Below are positions 17,834 to 26,314 of a stretch of DNA of 64,000 nucleotides, piece by piece (position 1 is the first letter of the stretch; each line of letters starts with the position of its first letter). The DNA comes from JBCDGZ01 sp038750655. Lineage in GTDB: Bacteria > Bacteroidota > Bacteroidia > Chitinophagales > Saprospiraceae. Where the stretch lies: the NCBI GenBank assembly GCA_038750655.1, contig JBCDGZ010000017.1, positions 1 to 64,000 on the forward strand, in the 5' to 3' direction. The notes under the pieces were generated by a model. That model did no database searches, was not told where the DNA came from, and saw only the letters and a program-made list of their open reading frames with translations. Made by a program: the position numbers and the translations under genes.

Positions 17834-18793
17834 ATGAAGACGTATTCTACGAACTATCGTATATCGATAGGTTTTTTGCTCTCCTTATTTCTATTTTTAA
17901 CTACAGTAAATGCACAGCCTGATGATCAGTTTCAGGGGCAGGATGATAAAGATCCTCCAAAGTATGATACATTAGTAATCATCAAGACGAACTGGGTCAA
18001 TCCCATGGGCTGCGCCTACGGTAATCCTAATCTTCCCTGTATCGCTCTAGGCACTGATAATGAATTAATTTTCAAAATCCGTATCCGTATGGCCGAAGAT
18101 GACATTACTTCTTATCCTACAATGCGTGTTAGTTACGCTGTACAATCTCAACTACCTGGAGGTACATCTTTTAGCAATATGACAGCTATTATCACCAATA
18201 GTATGCTCAGTCCAGTGTTATTAGACAATGGGGCAAATGCTTATGAAGCAGTTTTTGAGATAAACGTTCCGCTGGATAACGATTGCCAAATCGAGGAACT
18301 ACATCAAATTAACATCAATTACTTGCTCATTAGAGCAGATAATAACCTCAATACTCCCTATCCTACGGCAACCTACCCTAGTCTATTTCCACCTGCTATT
18401 TTCCAAATTTCAGCCTCTGGTTATGCCGAATTGCATCAACATCAAAAAGATATTTGTTGCGATGGTATCGTTGACCCCAAAAGTGAATGCCCTGAGAATA
18501 GCAGTAGCCGACAACTAGATGTTCAGAATACCTTAACCATCCCTGCTAGCATTTTCCCTAATCCATTCTCAGGTGAGTTAAATGTGCATTATACACTTGA
18601 TCGCAGCACCAAAGTTGAGTTCAAGTTGTGGAATGCTCAGGGCCAGTTGATTCAAGGAAGCCCAATCGGGCATAAAGCTCCTGGTAACCATAAAATGACG
18701 CTTCTAACGACAGGTTGGTCGGCTGGTGTTTATTATATTCAGCTACAAACAGTCGAATCAAACCAAGTTAGTAAGGTTATTAAACTAAATTGA
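17834..18793 (+). CDS. Secreted T9SS sorting-domain protein, paralog of the next gene
   Basis: The 319-residue protein has a signal peptide (ending TVNAQ), a body of about 200 residues and a C-terminal T9SS domain ('SIFPNPFSGELNVHYTLD' to 'KVIKLN'). The body aligns with the product of 19048-20082 over its full length. Shared landmarks include 'KTNW..PMGC/NTMGC', 'DIT.YPT.RV.Y', 'ITNS.LSPV.L.NGA.AY', 'P.LFPP.IF' and a CC pair before the linker. No outside family is recognised. It is divergent from the sigma gene. The 264-base gap to that gene lacks a copy of the shared motif in its orientation. It ends before a hairpin at 18816-18848. Confidence 0.87.
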   Translation: MKTYSTNYRISIGFLLSLFLFLTTVNAQPDDQFQGQDDKDPPKYDTLVIIKTNWVNPMGCAYGNPNLPCIALGTDNELIFKIRIRMAEDDITSYPTMRVSYAVQSQLPGGTSFSNMTAIITNSMLSPVLLDNGANAYEAVFEINVPLDNDCQIEELHQININYLLIRADNNLNTPYPTATYPSLFPPAIFQISASGYAELHQHQKDICCDGIVDPKSECPENSSSRQLDVQNTLTIPASIFPNPFSGELNVHYTLDRSTKVEFKLWNAQGQLIQGSPIGHKAPGNHKMTLLTTGWSAGVYYIQLQTVESNQVSKVIKLN

Positions 18794-18815
18794 TAGCTGA
18801 ATCCAAGTTTACACT

Positions 18816-18848
18816 ACTCTCGGGTATCTCAATAGGGTATCCGAGAGT
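18816..18848 (+). terminator. Hairpin terminator-like structure
   Basis: ACTCTCGGGTA (816-826 of this kilobase) pairs with TATCCGAGAGT about 12 bases on, 23 bases after the stop codon of the gene ending at 18793. There is no good T-run, so it may terminate weakly or stabilise the 3' end of the transcript. Confidence 0.5.
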
Positions 18849-18912
18849 ACTCCTCTGTTAATTGTACCTTATAAATATTTTCCTAATGATCAATTCATTT
18901 TAAAGGCTACAT

Positions 18913-18958
18913 GTTTTTTGGAAAAAATATCCTTACAGACATTACCTTTTTCAAAAAA
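18913..18958 (+). promoter_or_regulatory. Shared ECF-locus promoter-like motif (copy D)
   Basis: GTTTTTTGGAAAAAA is followed after 15 bases by TACCTTTTTC within GACATTACCTTTTTC, about 102 bases before the ATG at 19048. It matches copy B almost base for base in the GACATTACCTTTTTC part. This is on the plus strand, the other three on the minus strand, each facing its own gene. Confidence 0.5.
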
Positions 18959-19047
18959 CCAGCATGAAGAAGATGAAACCTAAAAGATTGTGTTTATTCA
19001 CTCAAATAGAATAACTATTCATTTACTAACTCAACATCCGACAAACT

Positions 19048-20082
19048 ATGAAAAATTATTGTCCAAGCTGCCGAACAATGGCAGCCCTGCTTTTCTGTTT
19101 ATTATTTTCTCTCAATTCCATTTTTGCACAAGGTAAAGGACCTGATGATCCACCACCACCAGGTTCAACACCAACCTATGATACTGTTCGTATCGTTAAA
19201 ACGAACTGGCAAAACACCATGGGCTGTACTTATGATACTTTGCCCTGCCTGCAACTGGTAGAAGATAACAAAATTGTCTTTGCAGCTAAAGCCAGAATGG
19301 GGGTCAATGATATTACCCCTTATCCAACGGCTCGCGTACAGTACTACGTTCTTGTAGAGGTCCCTGGTGGCACTTCCACCGTCGCTGGAATGCTTAGTGG
19401 GCCGATCACCAATAGTAGCCTCTCACCAGTGACGCTGGAAAATGGAGCAAGTGCCTACCAAGCCACCGTAGGTATCGAAGTGGATGTCTCAGACGCTTGT
19501 CTGCAAAGCAATGAGTTTACAGTCAAAATTGGCTATATGCTTGTAGAAACGATTGAAATCAATGGATATGTAGCGGTCATAGGGCCCTACCCTGTTGGAG
19601 ATCACCCGACATTGTTCCCTCCTGGTATATTTATAGTAGATCCTTCTGGTGAAGCGCAGGAGTACGAAAAGAGAAAACAGGTCTGCTGCTTTGACCCTAA
19701 CAAGCCGCTAGATTGCCCCAGTGGCGGCAATGGCGGAGGTGATACCGGTGGTGGTGCTGGCGGTGCGGGTGGTAGAAGTAGCGGTACTGACGATGGTGGA
19801 GTCCATGCAGTAGATCTGGGTAATGCAGGTGTTGCAGTGTTCCCTAATCCTACTCGCTCAACAATGCAAGCGCAGTATACCATGAAGGCAGCTGGTGAAA
19901 TGACCATTCATTGTATGGACGCGCAGGGCCGGTTGATTAGCCAACACCGACGTCAGCACGCTACTGAGGGTCAATATCAACTGCCTATTGCTACTGAAAA
20001 CTGGACGCCAGGTGTTTATTACCTCCGTTTTGAAACCGCAGGCACTACTAAAACGTTGAAGGTGGTGAAACTGAACGAATAA
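19048..20082 (+). CDS. Secreted T9SS sorting-domain protein with Gly-rich linker
   Basis: The 344-residue protein is the paralog of the gene at 17834. It has a signal peptide (ending SIFAQ), the same unrecognised body domain (residues about 45-220), then a glycine-rich linker ('GGNGGGDTGGGAGGAGG', about residues 229-255). The T9SS domain begins 'VAVFPNPTRSTMQAQYTM' and ends 'LKVVKLNE'. The linker is absent from the paralog and probably gives the domain flexibility. It is preceded by motif copy D and followed after only five bases by the TPR-CHAT gene, so the two are probably co-transcribed. Confidence 0.87.
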   Translation: MKNYCPSCRTMAALLFCLLFSLNSIFAQGKGPDDPPPPGSTPTYDTVRIVKTNWQNTMGCTYDTLPCLQLVEDNKIVFAAKARMGVNDITPYPTARVQYYVLVEVPGGTSTVAGMLSGPITNSSLSPVTLENGASAYQATVGIEVDVSDACLQSNEFTVKIGYMLVETIEINGYVAVIGPYPVGDHPTLFPPGIFIVDPSGEAQEYEKRKQVCCFDPNKPLDCPSGGNGGGDTGGGAGGAGGRSSGTDDGGVHAVDLGNAGVAVFPNPTRSTMQAQYTMKAAGEMTIHCMDAQGRLISQHRRQHATEGQYQLPIATENWTPGVYYLRFETAGTTKTLKVVKLNE

Positions 20083-20087
20083 CACCT

Positions 20088-23024
20088 ATGCATCTTAGCA
20101 ATTCGATGGTATTGAAGAAAATAATCTGTGGAATGGCTTTAATCCTCTTGGGATTAAAGCCTTCCTTTATTTATGCCCAAGTCGTAGATTCCGTAGCTTG
20201 TGAGCGCGGCAATGTGCTCTTTAAAAAATATAACCTCATATCAGAGCCGCTCAAAAGCATTCCGGCTCTAGAAGAGGCATTGACACATTTTAAGACCGGA
20301 GCCTGCTGGCCCAGGTACGTCAACACCTATAATGCAATTGCTGCGGCTTATTACTATCAAAAGGAATACGCCAAAGCCAGCGAATACGCCCAACTGGCCA
20401 CCGATACGGCCAGCTTTTATTTGGGGGAAGCTTCCTCGGAGTACGCGTCCTCTATAGCTAATCACGCCATATTTATTGAGTTGATGGGGAATTATAAAAA
20501 ATCCATCCAGCTGCAAAAAAAATCGCTAGCCATAGAAATTGCCGGCCGAAATCACGACCATGGCGTGGCCATCGCTCAAGAAAATCTCGGATACAGTTAT
20601 TTCACTATTGGTGATTTTGAAACGGCTAGAGATTACTATGATCAAGCCTTATTACGGATTTACAAGACAGGTGGAAAAATCAGATACGAAGCGGCTCGCT
20701 TGCATCGACAAATAGCGGCTTGCTATCGGGAGGATAGTGAATACGCCGCCGCTATTGAAAGTTATAATAAAAGTCTGGAAGTGCTGGATCAACTCCCTGA
20801 CAAAAAAAACAATAAGCAAACCCACTGGTACGCCTGCCGTGACCTCGCCGAAGTCTACCTCGAACTGGATCAACTCGACGAAGCTTTCAACTACATTGAT
20901 CAAGCCCTAGCCATCCAGCAAAAATTTGATATGCTGGAGGCCTACAAGTCTTACCTCACCAAAGGAGACATCCACCTGGCCGCCCAACAACCCCAACTGG
21001 CGCTACAATTCTATCAGCAAGCCGCCAAAGAGGCTGCCGAAGAATACGCCATTTACCAAAAACACCCCGGCTTGGCTGCACCCATCACCCACCAGGCCAA
21101 AGTCTACACCCAGCAAAAGCAATACGACAAGGCCCTCCAACACTACGAACAGGCCCTCGCCCTAATCACCATCGAAGACATCCCCCACGCCTACCCCTCG
21201 GTCGAACTGGACATCTTCGACGGTCAGGCCAGCCTGCTCTTGCAGCGCTTCCGGGAGCAGAACAATCCGCAGGACCTACAGAAAGCCTACCAGTACTATC
21301 AGCAAATTCCTGACATCCTGCAGGCCATCCGCCGCAATTACATCTCCGAAGACCCTAAAAATAGCCTGGCCGAACGGGCCGTTCCCATCATCGAACAAGG
21401 CATCGCGACCACCGTCGAGCTACACCGCCAAACCGGCAAGGCCACCTACCTCGAACAAGCCTTCACCTTCGCCGAAAGCAACAAAGCCATTCTCCTCTTC
21501 GAATCCCTGCGCGAGGAAGTCGCCAAAGGCTTTGCTGGCATACCAGACAGCCTGCTGAACAAGGGGGAAGACCTGCGCAACGAAATCGCCTACCTCAAGC
21601 GCCGAACCCTGGAAGCCCAGCAGCTGAAAATACAAGAATCGCCGGAGACGGTACAGCAGTGGAAAAGCCAGGTCTTTGAGCTGGACAAGGCCTACCAGGC
21701 CTGGAATACCCAACTGGAAGAGCAATATCCCCTCTACTACAACGGCAAATACCAAACCCATGCCTTTGACATCGCTCAATTGCGAAAGGAGGTCCTGAAG
21801 GCTAACTCAGCCATCGTTGAGTTCACCATCGGTCCTCGCCAGGGCTTTGTCTTTTTGTTGACCAAGGAGGATTTACAAGTCATCGAATTAGAGGATAGCC
21901 AGAGCCTCATCGATAAGGTCAACACGCTGCGGCAGCTGATTATCTCACCGCCCTCCGGGGCCGCCTTCAAGCAAGACTACGAGGTCTTTGTACAGCAAGC
22001 CCAGCAGCTCTACCAGCAGCTGCTGGCCGAAGGCCTCCAACAGCTGCCACCGGCGATAGAGCATCTGATCATCATCCCCGATGACATCCTCAGCCTGCTG
22101 CCCTTTGAGTTGCTGCTGCGGCAGCCACCGCAGGGAGATCGCATCGACTTTTCGCCGCAAAACCTGGACTACCTCTTCGAAGATTTTACGATCAGCTACC
22201 ACTACTCTGCTACCCTGATGGCTACCTTACAGGTCTTTGAGCAATCGGAGGCGACAACGGGGACCTTCATCGGTTTTGCGCCTTCCTTCGGCGAAGTGCA
22301 GACTTCGCAGATTCGGGCGTGTACGGAGAACAATTTGTACAGCTTGCAATGCAACCGCGAGGAGGTGCTGGCGATTCAATCGCTATTGGGTGGAGAGGCC
22401 CTGTTGGCGGAGGCGGCCCGGCTCGATGCCTTTCAGGAGCAGGCCCGGCATTACCAGATCGTCCACCTCGCTACCCACGCCTGCGTAGATGAGGAAACAG
22501 CGGCCCTCAGCAAAATCTACCTCACCGATGCTAACCTTACCCCTTTTGAGCTGAACAACCTTCGCTTTAGCGCCGATCTGACGGTTTTGAGCGCCTGCAA
22601 TACGGGTAGCGGTAAGGTGCTCAAGGGCGAGGGAGTAATGAGCCTGGCCCGCAGCTTCATGCTGGCCGGCAGCCAAAGTGTACTGACCAGCCTCTGGTCG
22701 GTGGATGACTGTGCGACCTCGGATATTATGGTGCATTACTATGAAGGCTTGAAGGCGGGGCTGAGTAAGGATAAGGCCCTAAAGGCAGCTAAACTGACCT
22801 ATTTGAATAATGCGGATCGCAATAGTCGACACCCTAGTTATTGGGCCGCCTTTGTGCAGTTTGGGGATGTAGAGGAATTGCAATTGGGGAGTTATTTACG
22901 CTGGTGGCTGTTTGGCGGGATACTGCTACTCTTTTGGGTGGCGCGCCTGTTTTGGAGAAGACGGGCGCTCAAAAAAGCCGCCCCGACCCCGAAGGGTGGA
23001 GGCGGCGCTACGACTACGATTTAA
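20088..23024 (+). CDS. TPR-CHAT domain protein, periplasmic, with C-terminal membrane anchor
   Basis: The 978-residue product has a signal peptide, with start ATG 20088 or 20106 (MVLKKIICG). TPR repeats fill residues about 30-400 (for example 'YYYQKEYAKASEYAQLATDT', 'AQENLGYSYFTIGDFETARD'), followed by a helical linker. A C-terminal CHAT domain covers about 600-930. CHAT proteins belong to the caspase-like cysteine peptidase clan, and the expected dyad is visible: His in 'VHLATHACVDE' (about residue 792) and Cys in 'LSACNTGSGK' (about 836). One transmembrane helix ('WWLFGGILLLFWVARLFW') and a basic tail end the protein. It lies five bases after a T9SS protein gene. The substrate is unknown; cleavage of secreted or envelope proteins is possible. 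Confidence 0.88.
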   Translation: MHLSNSMVLKKIICGMALILLGLKPSFIYAQVVDSVACERGNVLFKKYNLISEPLKSIPALEEALTHFKTGACWPRYVNTYNAIAAAYYYQKEYAKASEYAQLATDTASFYLGEASSEYASSIANHAIFIELMGNYKKSIQLQKKSLAIEIAGRNHDHGVAIAQENLGYSYFTIGDFETARDYYDQALLRIYKTGGKIRYEAARLHRQIAACYREDSEYAAAIESYNKSLEVLDQLPDKKNNKQTHWYACRDLAEVYLELDQLDEAFNYIDQALAIQQKFDMLEAYKSYLTKGDIHLAAQQPQLALQFYQQAAKEAAEEYAIYQKHPGLAAPITHQAKVYTQQKQYDKALQHYEQALALITIEDIPHAYPSVELDIFDGQASLLLQRFREQNNPQDLQKAYQYYQQIPDILQAIRRNYISEDPKNSLAERAVPIIEQGIATTVELHRQTGKATYLEQAFTFAESNKAILLFESLREEVAKGFAGIPDSLLNKGEDLRNEIAYLKRRTLEAQQLKIQESPETVQQWKSQVFELDKAYQAWNTQLEEQYPLYYNGKYQTHAFDIAQLRKEVLKANSAIVEFTIGPRQGFVFLLTKEDLQVIELEDSQSLIDKVNTLRQLIISPPSGAAFKQDYEVFVQQAQQLYQQLLAEGLQQLPPAIEHLIIIPDDILSLLPFELLLRQPPQGDRIDFSPQNLDYLFEDFTISYHYSATLMATLQVFEQSEATTGTFIGFAPSFGEVQTSQIRACTENNLYSLQCNREEVLAIQSLLGGEALLAEAARLDAFQEQARHYQIVHLATHACVDEETAALSKIYLTDANLTPFELNNLRFSADLTVLSACNTGSGKVLKGEGVMSLARSFMLAGSQSVLTSLWSVDDCATSDIMVHYYEGLKAGLSKDKALKAAKLTYLNNADRNSRHPSYWAAFVQFGDVEELQLGSYLRWWLFGGILLLFWVARLFWRRRALKKAAPTPKGGGGATTTI
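22971..23006 (-). terminator. Intrinsic terminator for the 23034-25931 gene, inside the CHAT gene's 3' end
   Basis: On the minus strand GCCGCC-tcc-ACCC-ttcg-GGGT-cgg-GGCGGC forms a long GC-rich hairpin followed by six T residues. It lies about 30 bases past the stop codon of the minus-strand gene and within the coding sequence for the last residues of the convergent CHAT protein. Confidence 0.85.
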
Positions 23025-23033
23025 GTTAGTATT

Positions 23034-25931
23034 TTAAAATCTTCCTTTCATCACTACCAATCGCTCAACTCTCTGCACACCATTGATGGGGTCAATCATA
23101 CTGACAAAGTAGACCCCATTGCGCAGCCCACTGATATCTAGTGTCGTACTCGACTGAGCCATTAGTTGGTTCTGAATTAATGCTCGTCCGCTGGCATCAA
23201 AAATGGTTACGCTAAGGTTCAATTCATTATTATTATTCAAATTAAGCAGATTACTGGCGGGGTTAGGAGCCATCGTGACTTCATCCAGCATACGGCTACC
23301 GCTTTCGAGGGACCGATCACTTCCCTTCTCCTCTTCTTCTTCGGGGCGAAGCATTAGGAATTCATCCACCAACACACAGTGGGTTTCGAAACAAGAACTA
23401 AAGTCCCCAAAGTTCTTCTTCAACCGTACTCTAAAGCAGAAAATGCGATTGCTGCCCGCACTCCAATTGCTGTTGTAATTGAAGGTGAAGGCACCGGAGC
23501 TGCCATCCTGTGGGAAGTTGGTGAAGCCTTCGCAAAGCTGGCCCGTACCCGGATCAGATGGATAAATAGCGGCTTGGTAGGGGCCTTCACAGCCAGCCGG
23601 CAGATTGACATCGACTGAAATATCAACATTATAATAATCCTGCCCGACCAACGGACAATCTGGATCATTAAATGGTCCCGCCACTTCGGTTAAAGAAACA
23701 TTGGTGATGTCAATACCAAAGCCCTGGTCGCTGCACTCTTTCTCACAATCCTGGAGCGGTTCATTATAGCAAAGTTCGTAGGGGCATCTCAAGCCGTCGA
23801 TGCAGATGGGAACGGTTAAACAAAGTTCTTCACCATCCTGTAGTTCGATTAAGCCTTCTACCACCAGCTCTCCGCCAACAATACTAACGGATAGCGGCCC
23901 CAGCGGCGTCCCGCTGATGACGATGTCTTCAGGAGTCGCGCAATTATCAAAATTATCCAGTTGCCAGGTGCTGAGCGAGATACGGAAGGCATATTCGCTG
24001 CTGTTATCGTTGCGTTTATAACAAATCGGCGTGGGCGACCACAGCTCGTTGAGCGTAAAATCGGGGCAAAGGCAATTGGTATTATCCAAAATAACCTCAT
24101 CGGTGGAGGTACAGCTGGGATCAAAGATACTGGTGATGGTGTAGCTGAAAGTGTAGACGACATTTTGCAGGTTGGAAATGGTCGGGTTGTGGACATTGAC
24201 ACTGCTGAAGGTAACTGGTGGATTGGCGTCAACCTGTGCCCACTCTACGGTTACCGAGCTGGGGTCCTGAGGAACATTGCCGATCAGGGTAGTTTCCTCA
24301 ATGCAGGTGGGGATGAAATCGGTACCCGCATTGGCCAGCTCGCCGCCCGGGCCGACGACGACGGTGAAGGTTTCGGTCAGCTCGCAGGGCGGCTCTCCAT
24401 CGACCTTTACGGTACTGGTAATTTCAAAGACATACTCTCCTACATCAGTCGCAAAAAAGCCAAGGATTTGGCTCCAGTCGGCTGTCGTCCAGGCAGGAAC
24501 GTAGCCTACCGGATGAGAAGTAAGTTCAACGGTAGCGAAGTGCCAGGGCGAACTGAAGGGATTTCTATTGAAACGCATGTAATCGCTGAATTTGATAAAT
24601 TCTTCAAAAGGCTTACCGCAATCCAGCCTGAGTAAATCAGTTTCTAACGTGATGGGGTTAGCAGTATGGACAGAAAAGAAGGCATTTTTCCGACACCCCG
24701 TTACTGCATCGGTGACAAAGGCATTGATGGTCACTGTTGTGGTTGTACTCAATACATTATTTAATGTTAGGACATTGCCCGTGTAGGTACCCTCTATCGG
24801 ATCGTCAGGGGTTGCATTGACAATCCATTCTACGTCAGTAGGAATAGACCCGCTGGGCATAATATCGTTAATGTCCCAAGGGCCCAGGGTTGAGGGCATC
24901 GCAGCACAATACAGCTCATCGGGGAAGACACTGGGTTGGAAGTCCTCCAGAATATTAAATATCCAGGTTTTAGTGATGGTACGATTGCAAACACCAGCGC
25001 TGGTGGCGGTAAACAGATACTCGTAGGTTCCAGGTTGTTCAAAGCCACTGAAAAAATAGGATTTCAGGTTGCCGTCAACCAACTCCGGTACTCCGGCGGG
25101 GGCAGTTGCCGAGGTTGAGGAAACCAGTTGAACGGAGTAATCAGTGATGCCACAACCGGGGAAGGGAGCATTTACCCTAAAATTATCCCGGCAAATATTG
25201 TTAAACACGCTCACCGGATCAACTGGTGTTGTTGTGGCGACAAAATCTACCGTCATTGAGATTTCTGAAATACAGCCATCTACTCCTTCGGCAGTGTATG
25301 TCAGCTCGACGGGCATTTCGCTACAAATTTCAGGAAATGGAGCAACAACCACTCGCACCTGATTGGGGGGATTTTGAACTTGTACCTGAATAAAAGGATT
25401 ACCAAAAGGCGTCCAGGTCCAATTGCTGATGGTCGTACCCGCCGGCAGGTCATCATTAACCGTCAAAAAGATTTCATTGCAAGCCTCATAAACGCCATTG
25501 CTGCCCTGGCCTCCCGTCTGCGTAATGGTTAACACCGGCGGATTGGTCAGCGTGACCGTCAAGGGTTCAGAAACTTCAATGGTCTCCCCTTCAATGATAC
25601 AAAAGCCGCGCAGCACCAAGACGTATTCTCCCGCCACAAAATCGCCAGGATCATTATTGGCACTGATGACTTGAGTGGTAAGCAGAGCAGGTTGCGCTAC
25701 CGTAAAATCGTTGATATTAGCACCCGGTGGCACCGAAACAATGGCCCATTCGTGCGTCGTTACCCCGGCACTCACCCCTCCTACTAAGGGGAACCCACCA
25801 TTACCTTGTATAACCTCCAAACAGTACGTCGCATCGACATTCTCGTTGATGCTACAACCTTCCTCTTGAGCCAACGCAGTGCCCAAACAAAAGGACAAAC
25901 AAAGAAGTACAAAAAACGTGATCTTTTTCAT
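23034..25931 (-). CDS. Large secreted protein with T9SS type A sorting domain
   Basis: The 965-residue protein has a signal peptide (about residues 1-21, ending TALAQ). A long series of Ig/PKD-like beta modules follows (for example 'VTHEWAIVSVPPGANI', 'YTFSYTITSIFDPSCTSTDE'). The C-terminal T9SS domain is 'VTMAPNPASNLLNLNN' to 'VVMKGRF', preceded by an acidic stretch ('RPEEEEEKGSDR'). No catalytic motif is visible. The role is likely structural or adhesive at the cell surface. It is a single-gene unit: a consensus promoter at 26269-26298 lies about 340 bases upstream and a strong terminator follows at 22971-23006. Confidence 0.86.
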   Translation of the reverse strand: MKKITFFVLLCLSFCLGTALAQEEGCSINENVDATYCLEVIQGNGGFPLVGGVSAGVTTHEWAIVSVPPGANINDFTVAQPALLTTQVISANNDPGDFVAGEYVLVLRGFCIIEGETIEVSEPLTVTLTNPPVLTITQTGGQGSNGVYEACNEIFLTVNDDLPAGTTISNWTWTPFGNPFIQVQVQNPPNQVRVVVAPFPEICSEMPVELTYTAEGVDGCISEISMTVDFVATTTPVDPVSVFNNICRDNFRVNAPFPGCGITDYSVQLVSSTSATAPAGVPELVDGNLKSYFFSGFEQPGTYEYLFTATSAGVCNRTITKTWIFNILEDFQPSVFPDELYCAAMPSTLGPWDINDIMPSGSIPTDVEWIVNATPDDPIEGTYTGNVLTLNNVLSTTTTVTINAFVTDAVTGCRKNAFFSVHTANPITLETDLLRLDCGKPFEEFIKFSDYMRFNRNPFSSPWHFATVELTSHPVGYVPAWTTADWSQILGFFATDVGEYVFEITSTVKVDGEPPCELTETFTVVVGPGGELANAGTDFIPTCIEETTLIGNVPQDPSSVTVEWAQVDANPPVTFSSVNVHNPTISNLQNVVYTFSYTITSIFDPSCTSTDEVILDNTNCLCPDFTLNELWSPTPICYKRNDNSSEYAFRISLSTWQLDNFDNCATPEDIVISGTPLGPLSVSIVGGELVVEGLIELQDGEELCLTVPICIDGLRCPYELCYNEPLQDCEKECSDQGFGIDITNVSLTEVAGPFNDPDCPLVGQDYYNVDISVDVNLPAGCEGPYQAAIYPSDPGTGQLCEGFTNFPQDGSSGAFTFNYNSNWSAGSNRIFCFRVRLKKNFGDFSSCFETHCVLVDEFLMLRPEEEEEKGSDRSLESGSRMLDEVTMAPNPASNLLNLNNNNELNLSVTIFDASGRALIQNQLMAQSSTTLDISGLRNGVYFVSMIDPINGVQRVERLVVMKGRF

Positions 25932-26268
25932 AGAAAATATTTTTTTTGAAGATTGCTTACTCTATTACATAGGCTTTTCAGCATCCGCCTTGACAAATCA
26001 AAGTGATGTTATGGAGACCTGCTTTCCTTTTCTTGAAGTATTCACAAACTGGCACTAACCTCTAGTGAGCATTACTGTAACTCACAGAAAATCAGTCCTC
26101 AATCAAGGAACACCTACAGATCATAATGATTGATGGGACACCTTAAAGTATCCGAGCATGTTTTGCAAAAATGAGGACAGAGCTTATATCCTAAAGGGAC
26201 TTATTTGAATGTAGAATGAGTATTAATGGAGATTAATTGCTGTAGCAATTTTTTAAATCGTAGCAATG
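25932..26268 (-). other. Long 5' leader region of the 23034-25931 gene
   Basis: No open frame of note occupies this gene-free stretch between the ATG at 25931 and the promoter-like sequence at 26269. If that promoter is used, the transcript has an untranslated leader of about 330 bases. I recognise no riboswitch or T-box in it. Confidence 0.35.
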
Positions 26269-26298
26269 CAAATATAATTCTTTTTTATCATAAATCAA
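26269..26298 (-). promoter_or_regulatory. Bacteroidetes-type promoter
   Basis: On the minus strand TTG (26298-26296), 19 bases, then TATATTTG (26276-26269), an exact fit to TTG-N19-TAnnTTTG. It lies just behind the aminotransferase stop codon and points towards the large T9SS gene ending at 23034. Confidence 0.55.
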
Positions 26299-26314
26299 AA
26301 ATAACATTTACATT

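Noticed and set aside
19715..19800. Gly-rich repeat as a possible recombination or CRISPR-like repeat
   Set aside because: It is irregular GGN/GGT codon repetition coding for a flexible linker; there are no spacers or regular units.
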